Assembly (NCBI GenBank): GCA_963777485.1
Contig: CAVZQP010000002.1
Span: forward strand, 868,001-932,000
Length of the DNA stretch: 64,000 bases
Source of the DNA: Bog-473 sp963777485
Lineage (GTDB): Bacteria > Actinomycetota > Acidimicrobiia > Acidimicrobiales > RAAP-2
Reading direction: 5' to 3'
Positions 38,961 through 46,902 of this stretch are shown in pieces (within the stretch, counting starts at the first letter, position 1; every line of letters starts with the position of its first letter). The position numbers and the translations under genes were made by a program. The notes beneath the pieces are model-generated. The model did no database searches and was not told the DNA's origin. It saw only the letters and a list, made by a program, of their open reading frames with translations.

Positions 38961-41618
38961 TCACGGCTCGGGCAGGTCGCGGAGGGCCTCGCCCAGCTCG
39001 CGGCGGTGGGACAGGCCCAGCTTCTGGTACACGCGGTGGAGCCGGTTCTCGACCGTCCGCACGGAGAGGTGCATGACCTCGGCGATTTGCTTGTCCGTGC
39101 TGCCCGAGGCCGCCTGTAGCGCCGTGTCGAGCTCGGCCGGGGTGAGCTGGGCCCGGACCCCGATGGCGCGGACGAACGGAGTCACGGCGCGCTCGCAACG
39201 CGACAGCAGGCGGGCAGCGCGTTGCTGGCTGGACGCCGCCTCGCGGGACATGCCGGCCCGCAGGAGGTGCACGGCCGACTCGCCGAGTGACTCGGCGGCG
39301 TAGAGGTTCGCGCCGAGGGCCTCGAACTGCGCCGCTGCTTCCTCGAGCCCGCGGCTGTCCCGGCGTGCTGCACCCAACGCATACGCGAGCCGGGCCGCTG
39401 TCAGCTCGCCGTCAACGCGTTCGGCGAGCTCGCCGAGCTGGTCGACGACCTGGCGGGCCCGTCCCATCCGGGCCAGTCCGTGGAGCGCCTCGGTCGCGCC
39501 CAGCAGGTCGCCCACGTCGGCACCGAGGTCCGCCGCCGCTTCGAGGTGCTGTCGGCCGGACGCCATGTCGCCGCCGGCGGCACGGACCCAGGCCCGGGCC
39601 TGCAGGACGTCGACCTCGTAGGACAGGTCGGTCGGCAGGGCGAGTGCGTCGAGTTCGACCAGCGTCTCGGCGGACTTGGCCGCGTGCCCGGCGAGTGCCA
39701 ACGCCCTGGCGCACAGCGTGTAACAGCGGCGTGCCGGCACCGTGAGGCCCAGATCGATGAAGGCCCCGGTTGCGCTGGCCGCCTGCAGGAATGCGCTTTG
39801 GACACGGCCCTGTTCGAGGCGGAGGGCACCGAGGACAGCGGCTACGACGGCGCCCTCGGGCGACGCGGCGGCGACGGTGAGGTCGTTGCGCACGCCGTCT
39901 ATGAGCGCATCGGCCTCGTCGAAGCGACCGAGCCCGATGAGGGTGAGGGCGCGGTTGGAGAACGGGCTCCACAGTTCAGTCCCGACCGGGTGCTCCGTGG
40001 CCGGGTCCGGACCGAGCACACGTAGCGCCTGTTCCATGGCCCCGGTGCGGGTGAGCAGCTCGCCGATGACGGCATGCACGCTGGAGGGCATCGCGGAGGG
40101 GCCCTGCTTCAGCGGGACGGGCACGGTCTCGAGGGCGGCAGCCGGGCCGTGCAGGGCGCCCTCCATTGTCAGGCGCCGGGCCAGCAGCTCACCGCGCCAG
40201 GCCCCGTCGGTGGCCGTGTTCAACAAGGATTCGATCGCCGACACGTCGGCCAATCCGCGCGCGAAGTAGGCCAGGTCGAAACGCAGCAGCGCGACCCGGA
40301 TGCTCTCGGTGTCGTTCGCGGCCTGGCGATCCAGCACGTCGAGCGCGTCGGCCGCTTCGGCGTCGCGGCCCTCGAGGTGCGCTGCCTCCGCCGCCAGGAG
40401 CTGCGCTTCGAATCCCTCGCCCTGTTCCATTGCCGCCAGCGCCAGACGCTCGGTCAGGGCAAAGTCGCGACGGTCGCGGGCCGCTTTCGCGCCGGCGAGC
40501 AGCAGGTCCGCGTCCGCACCGCCGCCGACGAGGCGCAGGGAAGCGAGGAGCAACGTGTCCTCCTGCCGGCTCGTTCCCGACGCCTCGGCGAGGGCCCGGG
40601 CGAGCTCGCGCTCGCGGCGGGGGCTGATGCCCGCACGCACGACGTCGGTGAGGACGGAATTGGCCAGCTGAACCTGGAGGCGGCGGCCGTCCATGGAGCT
40701 CGTCAAGAGCCCTTTGTCCTCGAGTGCTTCGACCGCGGCGCGTTCGGTCAGCTCGTCGAGGGCGGGTTGGGCCAAGGGCTCACCGATGGCCGTCAGTTCC
40801 AGGGCGCGGCGTTCCGCCTCGCTCAGGCGACCGAGACGGAGGTTCATGAGCTCGACGAGGCGAGGCGTCGGTTGGAGGGGACCGCGCACGCGCCAGACGC
40901 CGCTTTCGTCCGTCAGCGCCCGGCTCTCGAGCGCGCCGGCAATGACCTCCCGCACGAAGAGCGGGTCGCCCCGTGTGTATTCCCCGACCAGGCGCACCGA
41001 GGCGGCGTCGATGGGGCCACCGAGCACGCGCCGGAGCAACTCGTCGATCTCGTGGTCGCCGAGCGTCGACAGTTCGATGCGCGTCGCGTCGTGGTCCTTC
41101 CACAGCACCACGGTCGGATCGGCGAACCTCTCGACGGCCGGGCCGGCGGTGGGAATGCACGCGACGACGGTGGCCGTCGCGTTGATGGACAGCTGTTGCA
41201 TCAGCATCGAAGACCCGTCGTCGAGCAGATGCGCGTCGTCGACCAGAAGCAGGAGTGGTCGACCCTCGGCGGTCGCGACGAGCTCCCGCGCGTAGTAGCG
41301 GAGCAGGTCCCCCTGGGCCCCGGGCCCGACGGCGGCCAGGCCGGGCGGGAGGAGGGAGGCAAAGGCGCCGAAGGAATACGAGCGCGCCTCCTCGGTGCCC
41401 GACACGAAAGCGACCGACACGCCCTGGTCCTGTGCGAACTCGGCGCCCGCCCGGGCCAACGCGGTCTTGCCGCTGCCCGCGGGGCCCACGATCACGGCGC
41501 CGCGGCGCTCGCGGATTGCCTCCCTCAGAAGTTGCAGCTCTCGAGAGCGACCGGCAAGGGGCCACGGACCCGCGACGACGCGCGGCTCAACGGGTGTCCC
41601 GCCGACATCGAAAGCCAT
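38961..41618 (-). CDS. Large ATP-binding LuxR-family regulator (LAL-type)
   Basis: About 885 residues from the ATG at 41618, which follows AGGGGG. The N-terminal AAA/NB-ARC-like ATPase has LAGRSRELQLLREAI and Walker A VGPAGSGKTAL (about residues 44-54), then Walker B (RPLLLLVDDAHLLDD). A long TPR-like helical region, Ala- and Leu-rich, fills the centre. The C-terminal LuxR HTH reads LTPAELDTALQAASGSTDKQIAEVMHLSVRTVENRLHRVYQKLGLSHRREL. LAL proteins activate transcription in response to ligand and ATP. It is divergent from the polysaccharide deacetylase, its most likely nearby target. Confidence 0.93.
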   Translation of the reverse strand: MAFDVGGTPVEPRVVAGPWPLAGRSRELQLLREAIRERRGAVIVGPAGSGKTALARAGAEFAQDQGVSVAFVSGTEEARSYSFGAFASLLPPGLAAVGPGAQGDLLRYYARELVATAEGRPLLLLVDDAHLLDDGSSMLMQQLSINATATVVACIPTAGPAVERFADPTVVLWKDHDATRIELSTLGDHEIDELLRRVLGGPIDAASVRLVGEYTRGDPLFVREVIAGALESRALTDESGVWRVRGPLQPTPRLVELMNLRLGRLSEAERRALELTAIGEPLAQPALDELTERAAVEALEDKGLLTSSMDGRRLQVQLANSVLTDVVRAGISPRRERELARALAEASGTSRQEDTLLLASLRLVGGGADADLLLAGAKAARDRRDFALTERLALAAMEQGEGFEAQLLAAEAAHLEGRDAEAADALDVLDRQAANDTESIRVALLRFDLAYFARGLADVSAIESLLNTATDGAWRGELLARRLTMEGALHGPAAALETVPVPLKQGPSAMPSSVHAVIGELLTRTGAMEQALRVLGPDPATEHPVGTELWSPFSNRALTLIGLGRFDEADALIDGVRNDLTVAAASPEGAVVAAVLGALRLEQGRVQSAFLQAASATGAFIDLGLTVPARRCYTLCARALALAGHAAKSAETLVELDALALPTDLSYEVDVLQARAWVRAAGGDMASGRQHLEAAADLGADVGDLLGATEALHGLARMGRARQVVDQLGELAERVDGELTAARLAYALGAARRDSRGLEEAAAQFEALGANLYAAESLGESAVHLLRAGMSREAASSQQRAARLLSRCERAVTPFVRAIGVRAQLTPAELDTALQAASGSTDKQIAEVMHLSVRTVENRLHRVYQKLGLSHRRELGEALRDLPEP

Positions 41619-41690
41619 CCGCAAATCCCCCTCGATAATCGAGAGATCTATTTTCGCCCAACTACCTTGTAATTACGATAGGGCACACGC

Positions 41691-41759
41691 AGGTTGCAGG
41701 GGGGTCTTTCGGCCCTTTTTCCCTGGTTCTGGCGACGAACCTGCAACCTCACCCTGTTT
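41691..41759. promoter_or_regulatory. Spaced inverted repeat upstream of LAL regulator and deacetylase
   Basis: Perfect 10-bp arms AGGTTGCAGG (41691-41700) and CCTGCAACCT (41750-41759), separated by 49 bp, lie in the 277-bp region between the divergent LAL regulator and deacetylase genes. A further TCCTGCAATT follows. Such paired sites fit binding and looping by a dimeric regulator; the flanked GGG...CCC-TTTTT could alternatively be a weak terminator. Confidence 0.5.
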
Positions 41760-41895
41760 CCTGCAATTGAACACGCCGACCGACGTTCCGTCACGCCCTT
41801 GGCAAGGCTCGGCGCGCGGCGGAAGTGTGGAGAACGTACGGCACACGCGAAGGGATCCTCTGCCGAGCGGCCTCGAGGCGCTAAGAAGAGGCTCG

Positions 41896-43392
41896 ATGAG
41901 GGCGGGATTGGCGCAACGGGTATTGGGAGCGGTCGTGGCATCCGCGCTCATCGCGTTGGCCATGCCGGTGCACGCGGCCGGTGCAGCGGCCAGCGGACCC
42001 GCCTTCTACACCTGGCAGGCACCCGGCGGGGCGGGGACGGCCGGGGCCAAGGTGATTGCGCTCACGTTCGACGACGGGCCCAGTCCCTATACGCCGGCCG
42101 TGCTCTCGGTCCTGCAGCAGTACCACGTGCCGGCGACGTTCTTCGAGATCGGCGACGAGGTGACGCGGTACCCGCAGTACTCGCAACTCCTGACGACCGC
42201 CGGCTACCCCGTCGAGAACCACACCTGGAACCACCCCGACCTGACGACGCTTTCGGCCGGCGCGGTCGGCGCGCAGATCGACATGACCCAAGCCGAGATC
42301 CGGGCCGTCACCGGCACGACACCACAGTGCCTACGCCCTCCCTACGACGCGTTCAACGCGACCGTGCTGAACGAAGTCGCCGCTCGCGGGATGACGACGA
42401 TGAGCTACTCGGTCGACTCCAAGGACTGGACGCGTCCGGGAGCCGGCGCGATCGTGCAGGCCGTCGTCGGCGCCGCGTTCCCAGGGGCCGTGGTCGGCAT
42501 GCACGACGGTGGAGGTGACCGCTCCGAAACGGTGGCCGCGTTGCCCCAGATCATCACCCAGCTGCGCGCCAGGGGTTACGGGTTCGTCTCGGTCTGCGGC
42601 AACAGCAATTTGGGACCGCAGGTGACGGCGACGTACGGCTTCGGTGACGCGCCGACGCCGGGATCGCCGATCACCTCGAACCTGCCGCTCGTGGGCGCCG
42701 CGCTTGCCGGGACCGGCTCACCGTCGAGTGGTTACTGGGAGGTCGCCTCCGACGGGGGGATCTTCTCGTTCGGCACCGCGGCGTTCCACGGCTCCATGGG
42801 CGGCCAGCCGCTCAACGAACCCATCGTCGGCATAGCCGCGACGCCCGACGGCAACGGCTACTGGGAGGTCGCCTCCGACGGGGGGATCTTCTCGTTCGGT
42901 ACCGCGGCGTTCCACGGCTCCATGGGCGGCCAGCCGCTCAACGAACCCATCGTCGGCATAGCCGCGACGCCCGACGGCAACGGCTACTGGGAGGTCGCCT
43001 CCGACGGGGGGATCTTCTCGTTCGGCACCGCGGCGTTCCACGGCTCCATGGGCGGCCAGCCGCTCAACGAACCCATCGTCGGCATAGCCGCGACGCCCGA
43101 CGGCAACGGCTACTGGGAGGTCGCCTCCGACGGGGGGATCTTCTCGTTCGGCACCGCGGCGTTCCACGGCTCCATGGGCGGGCAGCCGCTCAATGCACCG
43201 ATCGTCGGCATGGCTCCGGGCCCGCCGGGCAGTGGGTACTGGGAGCTGGCTGCGGACGGCGGCGTGTTCTCGTTCGACGTGCCCTTCTACGGCTCGCGCG
43301 GTGGCCAGTCGCCGGTGGATCGGTTTTTCGCCATGGCGGCGACACCTGACGGCGGCGGGTACCTGCTGGCGGGCCAGCACCCTCCGCCCTGA
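41896..43392 (+). CDS. Secreted polysaccharide deacetylase with C-terminal WxVASDGG repeats
   Basis: A 498-aa exported protein. A signal peptide (GAVVASALIALAMPVHAAGA) precedes a NodB domain: motif 1 LTFDDGPSPYT (about 56-66), motif 2 NHTWNHPDL, motif 3 RPPYDAFN, motif 4 DSKDW and motif 5 GMHDGG. All metal and catalytic positions are present, so it should de-N-acetylate peptidoglycan or another surface glycan. From residue 279 come five 42-residue repeats starting GYWEVASDGGIFSFGTAAFHG; the first three are identical in sequence and the fourth nearly so, while the fifth has diverged. These repeats likely form a beta-propeller-like cell-wall or glycan-binding module. It is divergent from the LAL regulator. 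Confidence 0.92.
   Translation: MRAGLAQRVLGAVVASALIALAMPVHAAGAAASGPAFYTWQAPGGAGTAGAKVIALTFDDGPSPYTPAVLSVLQQYHVPATFFEIGDEVTRYPQYSQLLTTAGYPVENHTWNHPDLTTLSAGAVGAQIDMTQAEIRAVTGTTPQCLRPPYDAFNATVLNEVAARGMTTMSYSVDSKDWTRPGAGAIVQAVVGAAFPGAVVGMHDGGGDRSETVAALPQIITQLRARGYGFVSVCGNSNLGPQVTATYGFGDAPTPGSPITSNLPLVGAALAGTGSPSSGYWEVASDGGIFSFGTAAFHGSMGGQPLNEPIVGIAATPDGNGYWEVASDGGIFSFGTAAFHGSMGGQPLNEPIVGIAATPDGNGYWEVASDGGIFSFGTAAFHGSMGGQPLNEPIVGIAATPDGNGYWEVASDGGIFSFGTAAFHGSMGGQPLNAPIVGMAPGPPGSGYWELAADGGVFSFDVPFYGSRGGQSPVDRFFAMAATPDGGGYLLAGQHPPP
42730..43359 (+). repeat. Tandem 126-bp coding repeats (x5)
   Basis: Units start at 42730, 42856, 42982, 43108 and 43234, each 126 bp (42 codons). Units 1-3 differ at only a base or two (for example GGTACC for GGCACC in unit 2), unit 4 diverges at its 3' end, and unit 5 is a diverged copy. 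Near-identity at synonymous positions points to recent duplication or ongoing gene conversion. Confidence 0.95.
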
Positions 43393-43432
43393 GGCGACTG
43401 GTGCCACCAAACGGGTGCGGGCCGGCGGGCGC

Positions 43433-44212
43433 CTATGCCGCGGCGGCCGGGGAGAACCGGTAGCCGATTCCCCGCACGGTGGTGATCCACCGCGGGCTCT
43501 CGGGATCGGTCTCGATCTTGAGCCGGACCCGGCGTACGTGTTCGGTGACGGTGGAGCATCCCTGCCAGCGGCTGGTCGAGCCCCACACCCGTTCGAGCAA
43601 CTCCTCGCGGGTGAACACACGGCCCGGGCTCGTGGCCAGGAAGGCCAGCAGGTCGAACTCCTTACGGGTCATCGTGATCTCGTCCCCTCCGAGGGTGACC
43701 GTGCGGGTCCCGTGGTCGATCACGAGGCCGCCCAGGTCCAACGTCGTCGTCGGCGTGGCGCTGCCGCGGCGCATCACCGCCCGGACCCGAGCCTCGAGCT
43801 CGGCCATGGAGAAGGGCTTGTCGATGAAGTCGTCCGCCCCCAAATTGAGCAGCCGGACACGATCCTGTTCCGAAGCCTGGCTTGAGCAGACGATGACGGG
43901 CACCGTGCTGCGGCGGCGGATCTTCGTCAGGACGTCGGCGGTGCCACCGTCCCGGTCGAGGTCGAGGACCACGAGGTCCGCCTCCTGGCGGAAGACCGCC
44001 CGCAAGGAGCTCGCCATGGTGTCCGCCTCGATCACGCGGTAGCCGGAGTGCTCGAAGAAGCGGCGTAGCGCCGCGCGGAAGGCGTAGTCGCTCTCCGCCA
44101 CGAGGATCGTCCGGGTGGTCGTCACCGGACCTGACCCGAAGCCCGGCTTGGGAGCGTTCGGGTGGTGGCCCTCGTGCAACGGCACCCTGGTGTGCAGGTC
44201 GAGCGACGTCAT
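43433..44212 (-). CDS. OmpR-type response regulator with an atypical receiver
   Basis: A 259-aa regulator starting at the ATG at 44212, which follows GGGGAGGAG. The receiver reads ILVAESDYAFRAALRRFFEH, so the usual acidic pair is Glu-Ser. The phosphoacceptor Asp is kept (LVVLDLDRDGG), but the LPxxDG turn is lost; the switch Lys remains (IDKPFS). The C-terminal winged helix is intact (MTRKEFDLLAFLATSPGRVFTREELLERVW; TEHVRRVRLKIE; RGIGYRF). Loss of one Mg2+-binding acid suggests weakened or absent phosphorylation. It is paralogous to the regulator at 44535-45311, and no kinase is adjacent. Confidence 0.92.
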   Translation of the reverse strand: MTSLDLHTRVPLHEGHHPNAPKPGFGSGPVTTTRTILVAESDYAFRAALRRFFEHSGYRVIEADTMASSLRAVFRQEADLVVLDLDRDGGTADVLTKIRRRSTVPVIVCSSQASEQDRVRLLNLGADDFIDKPFSMAELEARVRAVMRRGSATPTTTLDLGGLVIDHGTRTVTLGGDEITMTRKEFDLLAFLATSPGRVFTREELLERVWGSTSRWQGCSTVTEHVRRVRLKIETDPESPRWITTVRGIGYRFSPAAAA

Positions 44213-44452
44213 GAACGCTCCTCCCCGTGACTCTGTGCCGCACTGCCATGCCGACGGTGCCGGCATGGCGACCCGAGCATCATGTGGACTTCCCCCTCAT
44301 CACTCCTGCACGTTGTGCGCAGGACTCTGTGACGCGCGGCAAACCCGGCCCGATTCGGTCCCGCCGCGTTGGGTTCGCTTTCCGTCGAAATCAAGTGTCG
44401 TCAACGCGTCGGCCCAGCTCAATAGGTCTTATGGACCAATGTTGTGGTGGCG

Positions 44453-44480
44453 TGGTGCAGGCGTGGTGCGGAATTGGTGC
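44453..44480. repeat. Three TGGTGC direct repeats at 11-bp spacing
   Basis: TGGTGC begins at 44453, 44464 and 44475, an exact 11-bp period, which is the layout bound head-to-tail by OmpR/PhoB-family regulators. The 322-bp gap that holds it (44213-44534) separates the two OmpR-type genes and must contain the promoter of the downstream one. Nothing else stands out in the gap. Confidence 0.6.
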
Positions 44481-44534
44481 GGTGCGATCAACCGCCGGAC
44501 CGGTCGGCGAGGACCGGGTTGGCGTCCGAGGAAG

Positions 44535-45311
44535 TTACGGAGCGCAGAAGCGGTACCCGATGCCGCGAGCGGTGGCGATCCAGCGCGGCGTGTTCGGGTC
44601 GTCTTCGATCTTGAGCCGGATCCGGCGGACGTGCTCGGTGACCGTCGAACAGCCTTGCCATTCATCGGTCGACGCCCACACTCGCTCGAGGAGGTCCTGG
44701 CGTGAGAACACCCGTCCGGGCGAAGCCGCGAGGAAGGCAAGAAGGTCGAATTCCTTGCGGGTCATGGGCACGACCGTCTCGGCCTTGGTGACCGCGCGGG
44801 TGTCGCGGTCGATCACGAGGTCGCCGTAGTGGAGGAGCCGGTTCGGTGGCGTCTTGGCGCCCCGGCGGAGCACCGCCCGGACCCGCGCCTCGAGCTCGGC
44901 GAACGAGAACGGCTTGACCACGAAGTCATCCGCCCCCAGGTCGAGCGAGCGAATGCGCTCGCTTTCGGAGTCACGTCCAGAGCACACGATGACGGGCACG
45001 GCGCTGTCACGCCGGATCTTGGCCAGGACTTCGAGCCCGTCCACCCCGGGCAGCCCGAGGTCCAGGATGACCAGGTCGGCCGAGCTCTGGAACACCGCCC
45101 GGAGCGACGCCGGGCCGTCCGCCGCCTCGGTCACCCGGTAACCGGCGCGATCGAAGTACTGGTGTAGGGCCAGCCGGCAACTGTGGTCGTCCTCAGCAAT
45201 AAGGATCCTGCGGTCGGCTCCGAGACGCTCCGGCACGTCGCGCGCCGGGGAAGGAGAGTCCGTCGTGCCATGACGGAAGCCGTCGCGGTGTCGTGTCCGC
45301 TCCAAGTCCAT
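44535..45311 (-). CDS. OmpR-type response regulator
   Basis: A 258-aa regulator from the ATG at 45311; upstream in-frame sequence is Arg/His-rich and not protein-like. The receiver is canonical: ILIAEDDHSCRLALHQYFDRAGY with the acidic pair, LVILDLGLPGVDGLEVL with the phospho-Asp, VIVCSGRD and VVKPFSF. The winged helix (MTRKEFDLLAFLAASPGRVFSRQDLLERVW; STVTEHVRRIRLKIE; RGIGYRF) is nearly identical to the regulator at 43433-44212. The tandem paralogues share the order and strand. No kinase gene is nearby, so it is an orphan. It may bind the 11-bp repeats just downstream of its stop. Confidence 0.93.
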   Translation of the reverse strand: MDLERTRHRDGFRHGTTDSPSPARDVPERLGADRRILIAEDDHSCRLALHQYFDRAGYRVTEAADGPASLRAVFQSSADLVILDLGLPGVDGLEVLAKIRRDSAVPVIVCSGRDSESERIRSLDLGADDFVVKPFSFAELEARVRAVLRRGAKTPPNRLLHYGDLVIDRDTRAVTKAETVVPMTRKEFDLLAFLAASPGRVFSRQDLLERVWASTDEWQGCSTVTEHVRRIRLKIEDDPNTPRWIATARGIGYRFCAP

Positions 45312-45795
45312 CGAGATCGTCACATGGATTGTCTCGGCCCATGATCGGCCGCGCTTGAGAGCGACGCGGGTGCCGATAGGTCGCTTTTTGTGAGTTTTGG
45401 TGGGAAATTGCGACGTGCGCACGAGTGCCCGGCGACCAAAGAACGAGGGACGACGGCGAACAGTTCGGCGGCCGCTCGCACGAGCCGACGCGTGCCGCAC
45501 GCATAGGTGACGTGGGTGGGGCCGGATCCGCATGGGCCGAAAGGACCATGGGCGTGCACGGAGCTACGCCCCGCGGTCGAGGTCTTTCCGGGCCCGCTCA
45601 AGGTCGGATCAGACAGGCGCGCGGCCACTCCATATCCGGTTTGCGGCAACCAAGCCGGCCGCCCGATTGGGTCAATTGGGCGCCCCGTTTCTGCAACCAA
45701 CTGACAACGAAGAGGCAACCTACCAGGTAAAACAGAGCGAAATAGAGTGGTAGCTACTCCTGAACGACCGCATTGAGCATGGTCAAATAGGAACA
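45312..45795. other. 484-bp non-coding stretch upstream of the sigma factor
   Basis: Open frames here (for example 45425-45730 plus) are rich in Arg/Gly/Pro and lack a ribosome site or a recognised domain. The stretch must hold promoters for the response regulator (minus) and the sigma factor (plus). An A/T-richer patch at 45700-45800 (TGAACGACCGCATTGAGCATGG) is the likely promoter area of the latter, but no consensus pair is clear. Confidence 0.5.
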
Positions 45796-45838
45796 CCTCA
45801 TTGAAGGCGTGGTGCCTGTCGGAGGCTCCACAATGAGG
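45796..45838 (+). promoter_or_regulatory. Leader hairpin abutting the sigma-factor ribosome site
   Basis: Outer stem CCTCATT/AATGAGG, internal bulge, then inner stem GTGG-t-GCCT/AGGC-t-CCAC around a GTCGG loop. The 3' strand ends at 45838, inside the purine-rich ribosome site of the sigma gene (GTG at 45850). Opening or closing the stem would change access to that site, so control of translation is possible. Confidence 0.55.
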
Positions 45839-45849
45839 GAGGGGGATAG

Positions 45850-46755
45850 GTGGCAACAACGATGCTTGCAGGCTCCGCTACATCGGAGACGACAGAAGAG
45901 GGCGTCAGCCGCGTTTGGTCCGAGTTCAAACGGACCGGCGCACGGGAACTGCGCAACCAATTGATCGAGCACTACTCGCCGTTCGTGAAGTACGTGGCGG
46001 GACGGGTCATGTCCGGCTTGCCCCGCCACTTCGACGAGGACGACCTGACGAGCTACGGCATCATCGGGCTCATCGACGCCATTGAGCGGTTCGAGCTGGA
46101 CCGCAATCTCCGTTTCGAGACCTACGCCATCCCCCGCATCAAGGGCGCCATCATCGACGAGTTGCGGTCCATCGACTGGGTGCCCCGTTCCGTGCGCAGC
46201 AAGGCCCGCGCCGTCGAGCAGGCGGTCACCCACCTGGAGACGACGCTACGGCGTACGCCGACCGAGGCCGAGGTCGCCGACGAGCTCGAGATGTCCTCGG
46301 CCGACTTCCACACGGCCATGCGCAAGATCTCCTCGACCGGGGTCATGGCCCTCGACGAAGTGCTTCGTGGCGGCAGCGGTGATCGAGCGGATCGCTCGAC
46401 CCTTGGCGAGTCTCTGCCCGATCGTTCCTTCGGACCCGTGGACACGTTCGAAGCCAAAGAGTCCAAGCAGGCGTTGCTCGACGCGGTCGAGGCCATGCCC
46501 GAGCGGGAACGTACCGTTCTCACGATGTACTACTACGACGGCATGACGCTCACGGAGATCGGCTCCGTCCTCGGTGTCACCGAGAGCCGGGTCTGCCAGA
46601 TCCACACCAAGGCGCTGCGGCAGCTTCGCTCGAGACTGGCGGACCGGCCCGACGGCCAGGAGTCGCGGCGTCTGGGCCGTGAAGCGCCCCAGCGTGTGTC
46701 GAGCGTCCGCACGGTCGCCGCCGGGCGGCGCGAAGCCCTGGCGCTCGCCAGCTGA
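45850..46755 (+). CDS. FliA/WhiG-type RNA polymerase sigma factor
   Basis: A 301-aa group 3 sigma factor. Region 2 is YVAGRVMSGLPRHFDEDDLTSYGIIGLIDAIERFELDRNLRFETYAIPRIKGAIIDELRSIDWVPRSVRSKAR, very like FliA/WhiG. Region 3 (RRTPTEAEVADELEM) follows, and region 4 is ERERTVLTMYYYDGMTLTEIGSVLGVTESRVCQIHTKALRQLR. The C-terminal tail is basic. The GTG at 45850 has GGGAGGGGG four bases away; the ATG at 45862 is too far. No flagellar or anti-sigma genes are present, so a developmental or stress role like WhiG is more likely than motility. A leader hairpin (45796-45838) precedes it. Confidence 0.93.
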   Translation: MATTMLAGSATSETTEEGVSRVWSEFKRTGARELRNQLIEHYSPFVKYVAGRVMSGLPRHFDEDDLTSYGIIGLIDAIERFELDRNLRFETYAIPRIKGAIIDELRSIDWVPRSVRSKARAVEQAVTHLETTLRRTPTEAEVADELEMSSADFHTAMRKISSTGVMALDEVLRGGSGDRADRSTLGESLPDRSFGPVDTFEAKESKQALLDAVEAMPERERTVLTMYYYDGMTLTEIGSVLGVTESRVCQIHTKALRQLRSRLADRPDGQESRRLGREAPQRVSSVRTVAAGRREALALAS

Positions 46756-46902
46756 CGAACCCAGGCCCGTAGGCACCCGCCGGCCTGTCGCCGGCGCCAC
46801 ATCCGGTTCCGCTCTCGCTCGCAGCCCCACGGCAGCGTCCGGCCGGAAGCACCGGTACGGTACCCATCCGAACCACCAAACTCGGATGACAGGGGACGCG
46901 CC

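Noticed and set aside
42730..43359. CRISPR-like array
   Set aside because: The repeats are contiguous 126-bp coding units without spacers, in frame with the deacetylase.
45425..45730. Possible 101-aa gene upstream of the sigma factor
   Set aside because: No ribosome site, Arg/Gly/Pro-rich translation and no domain; overlaps the promoter area.
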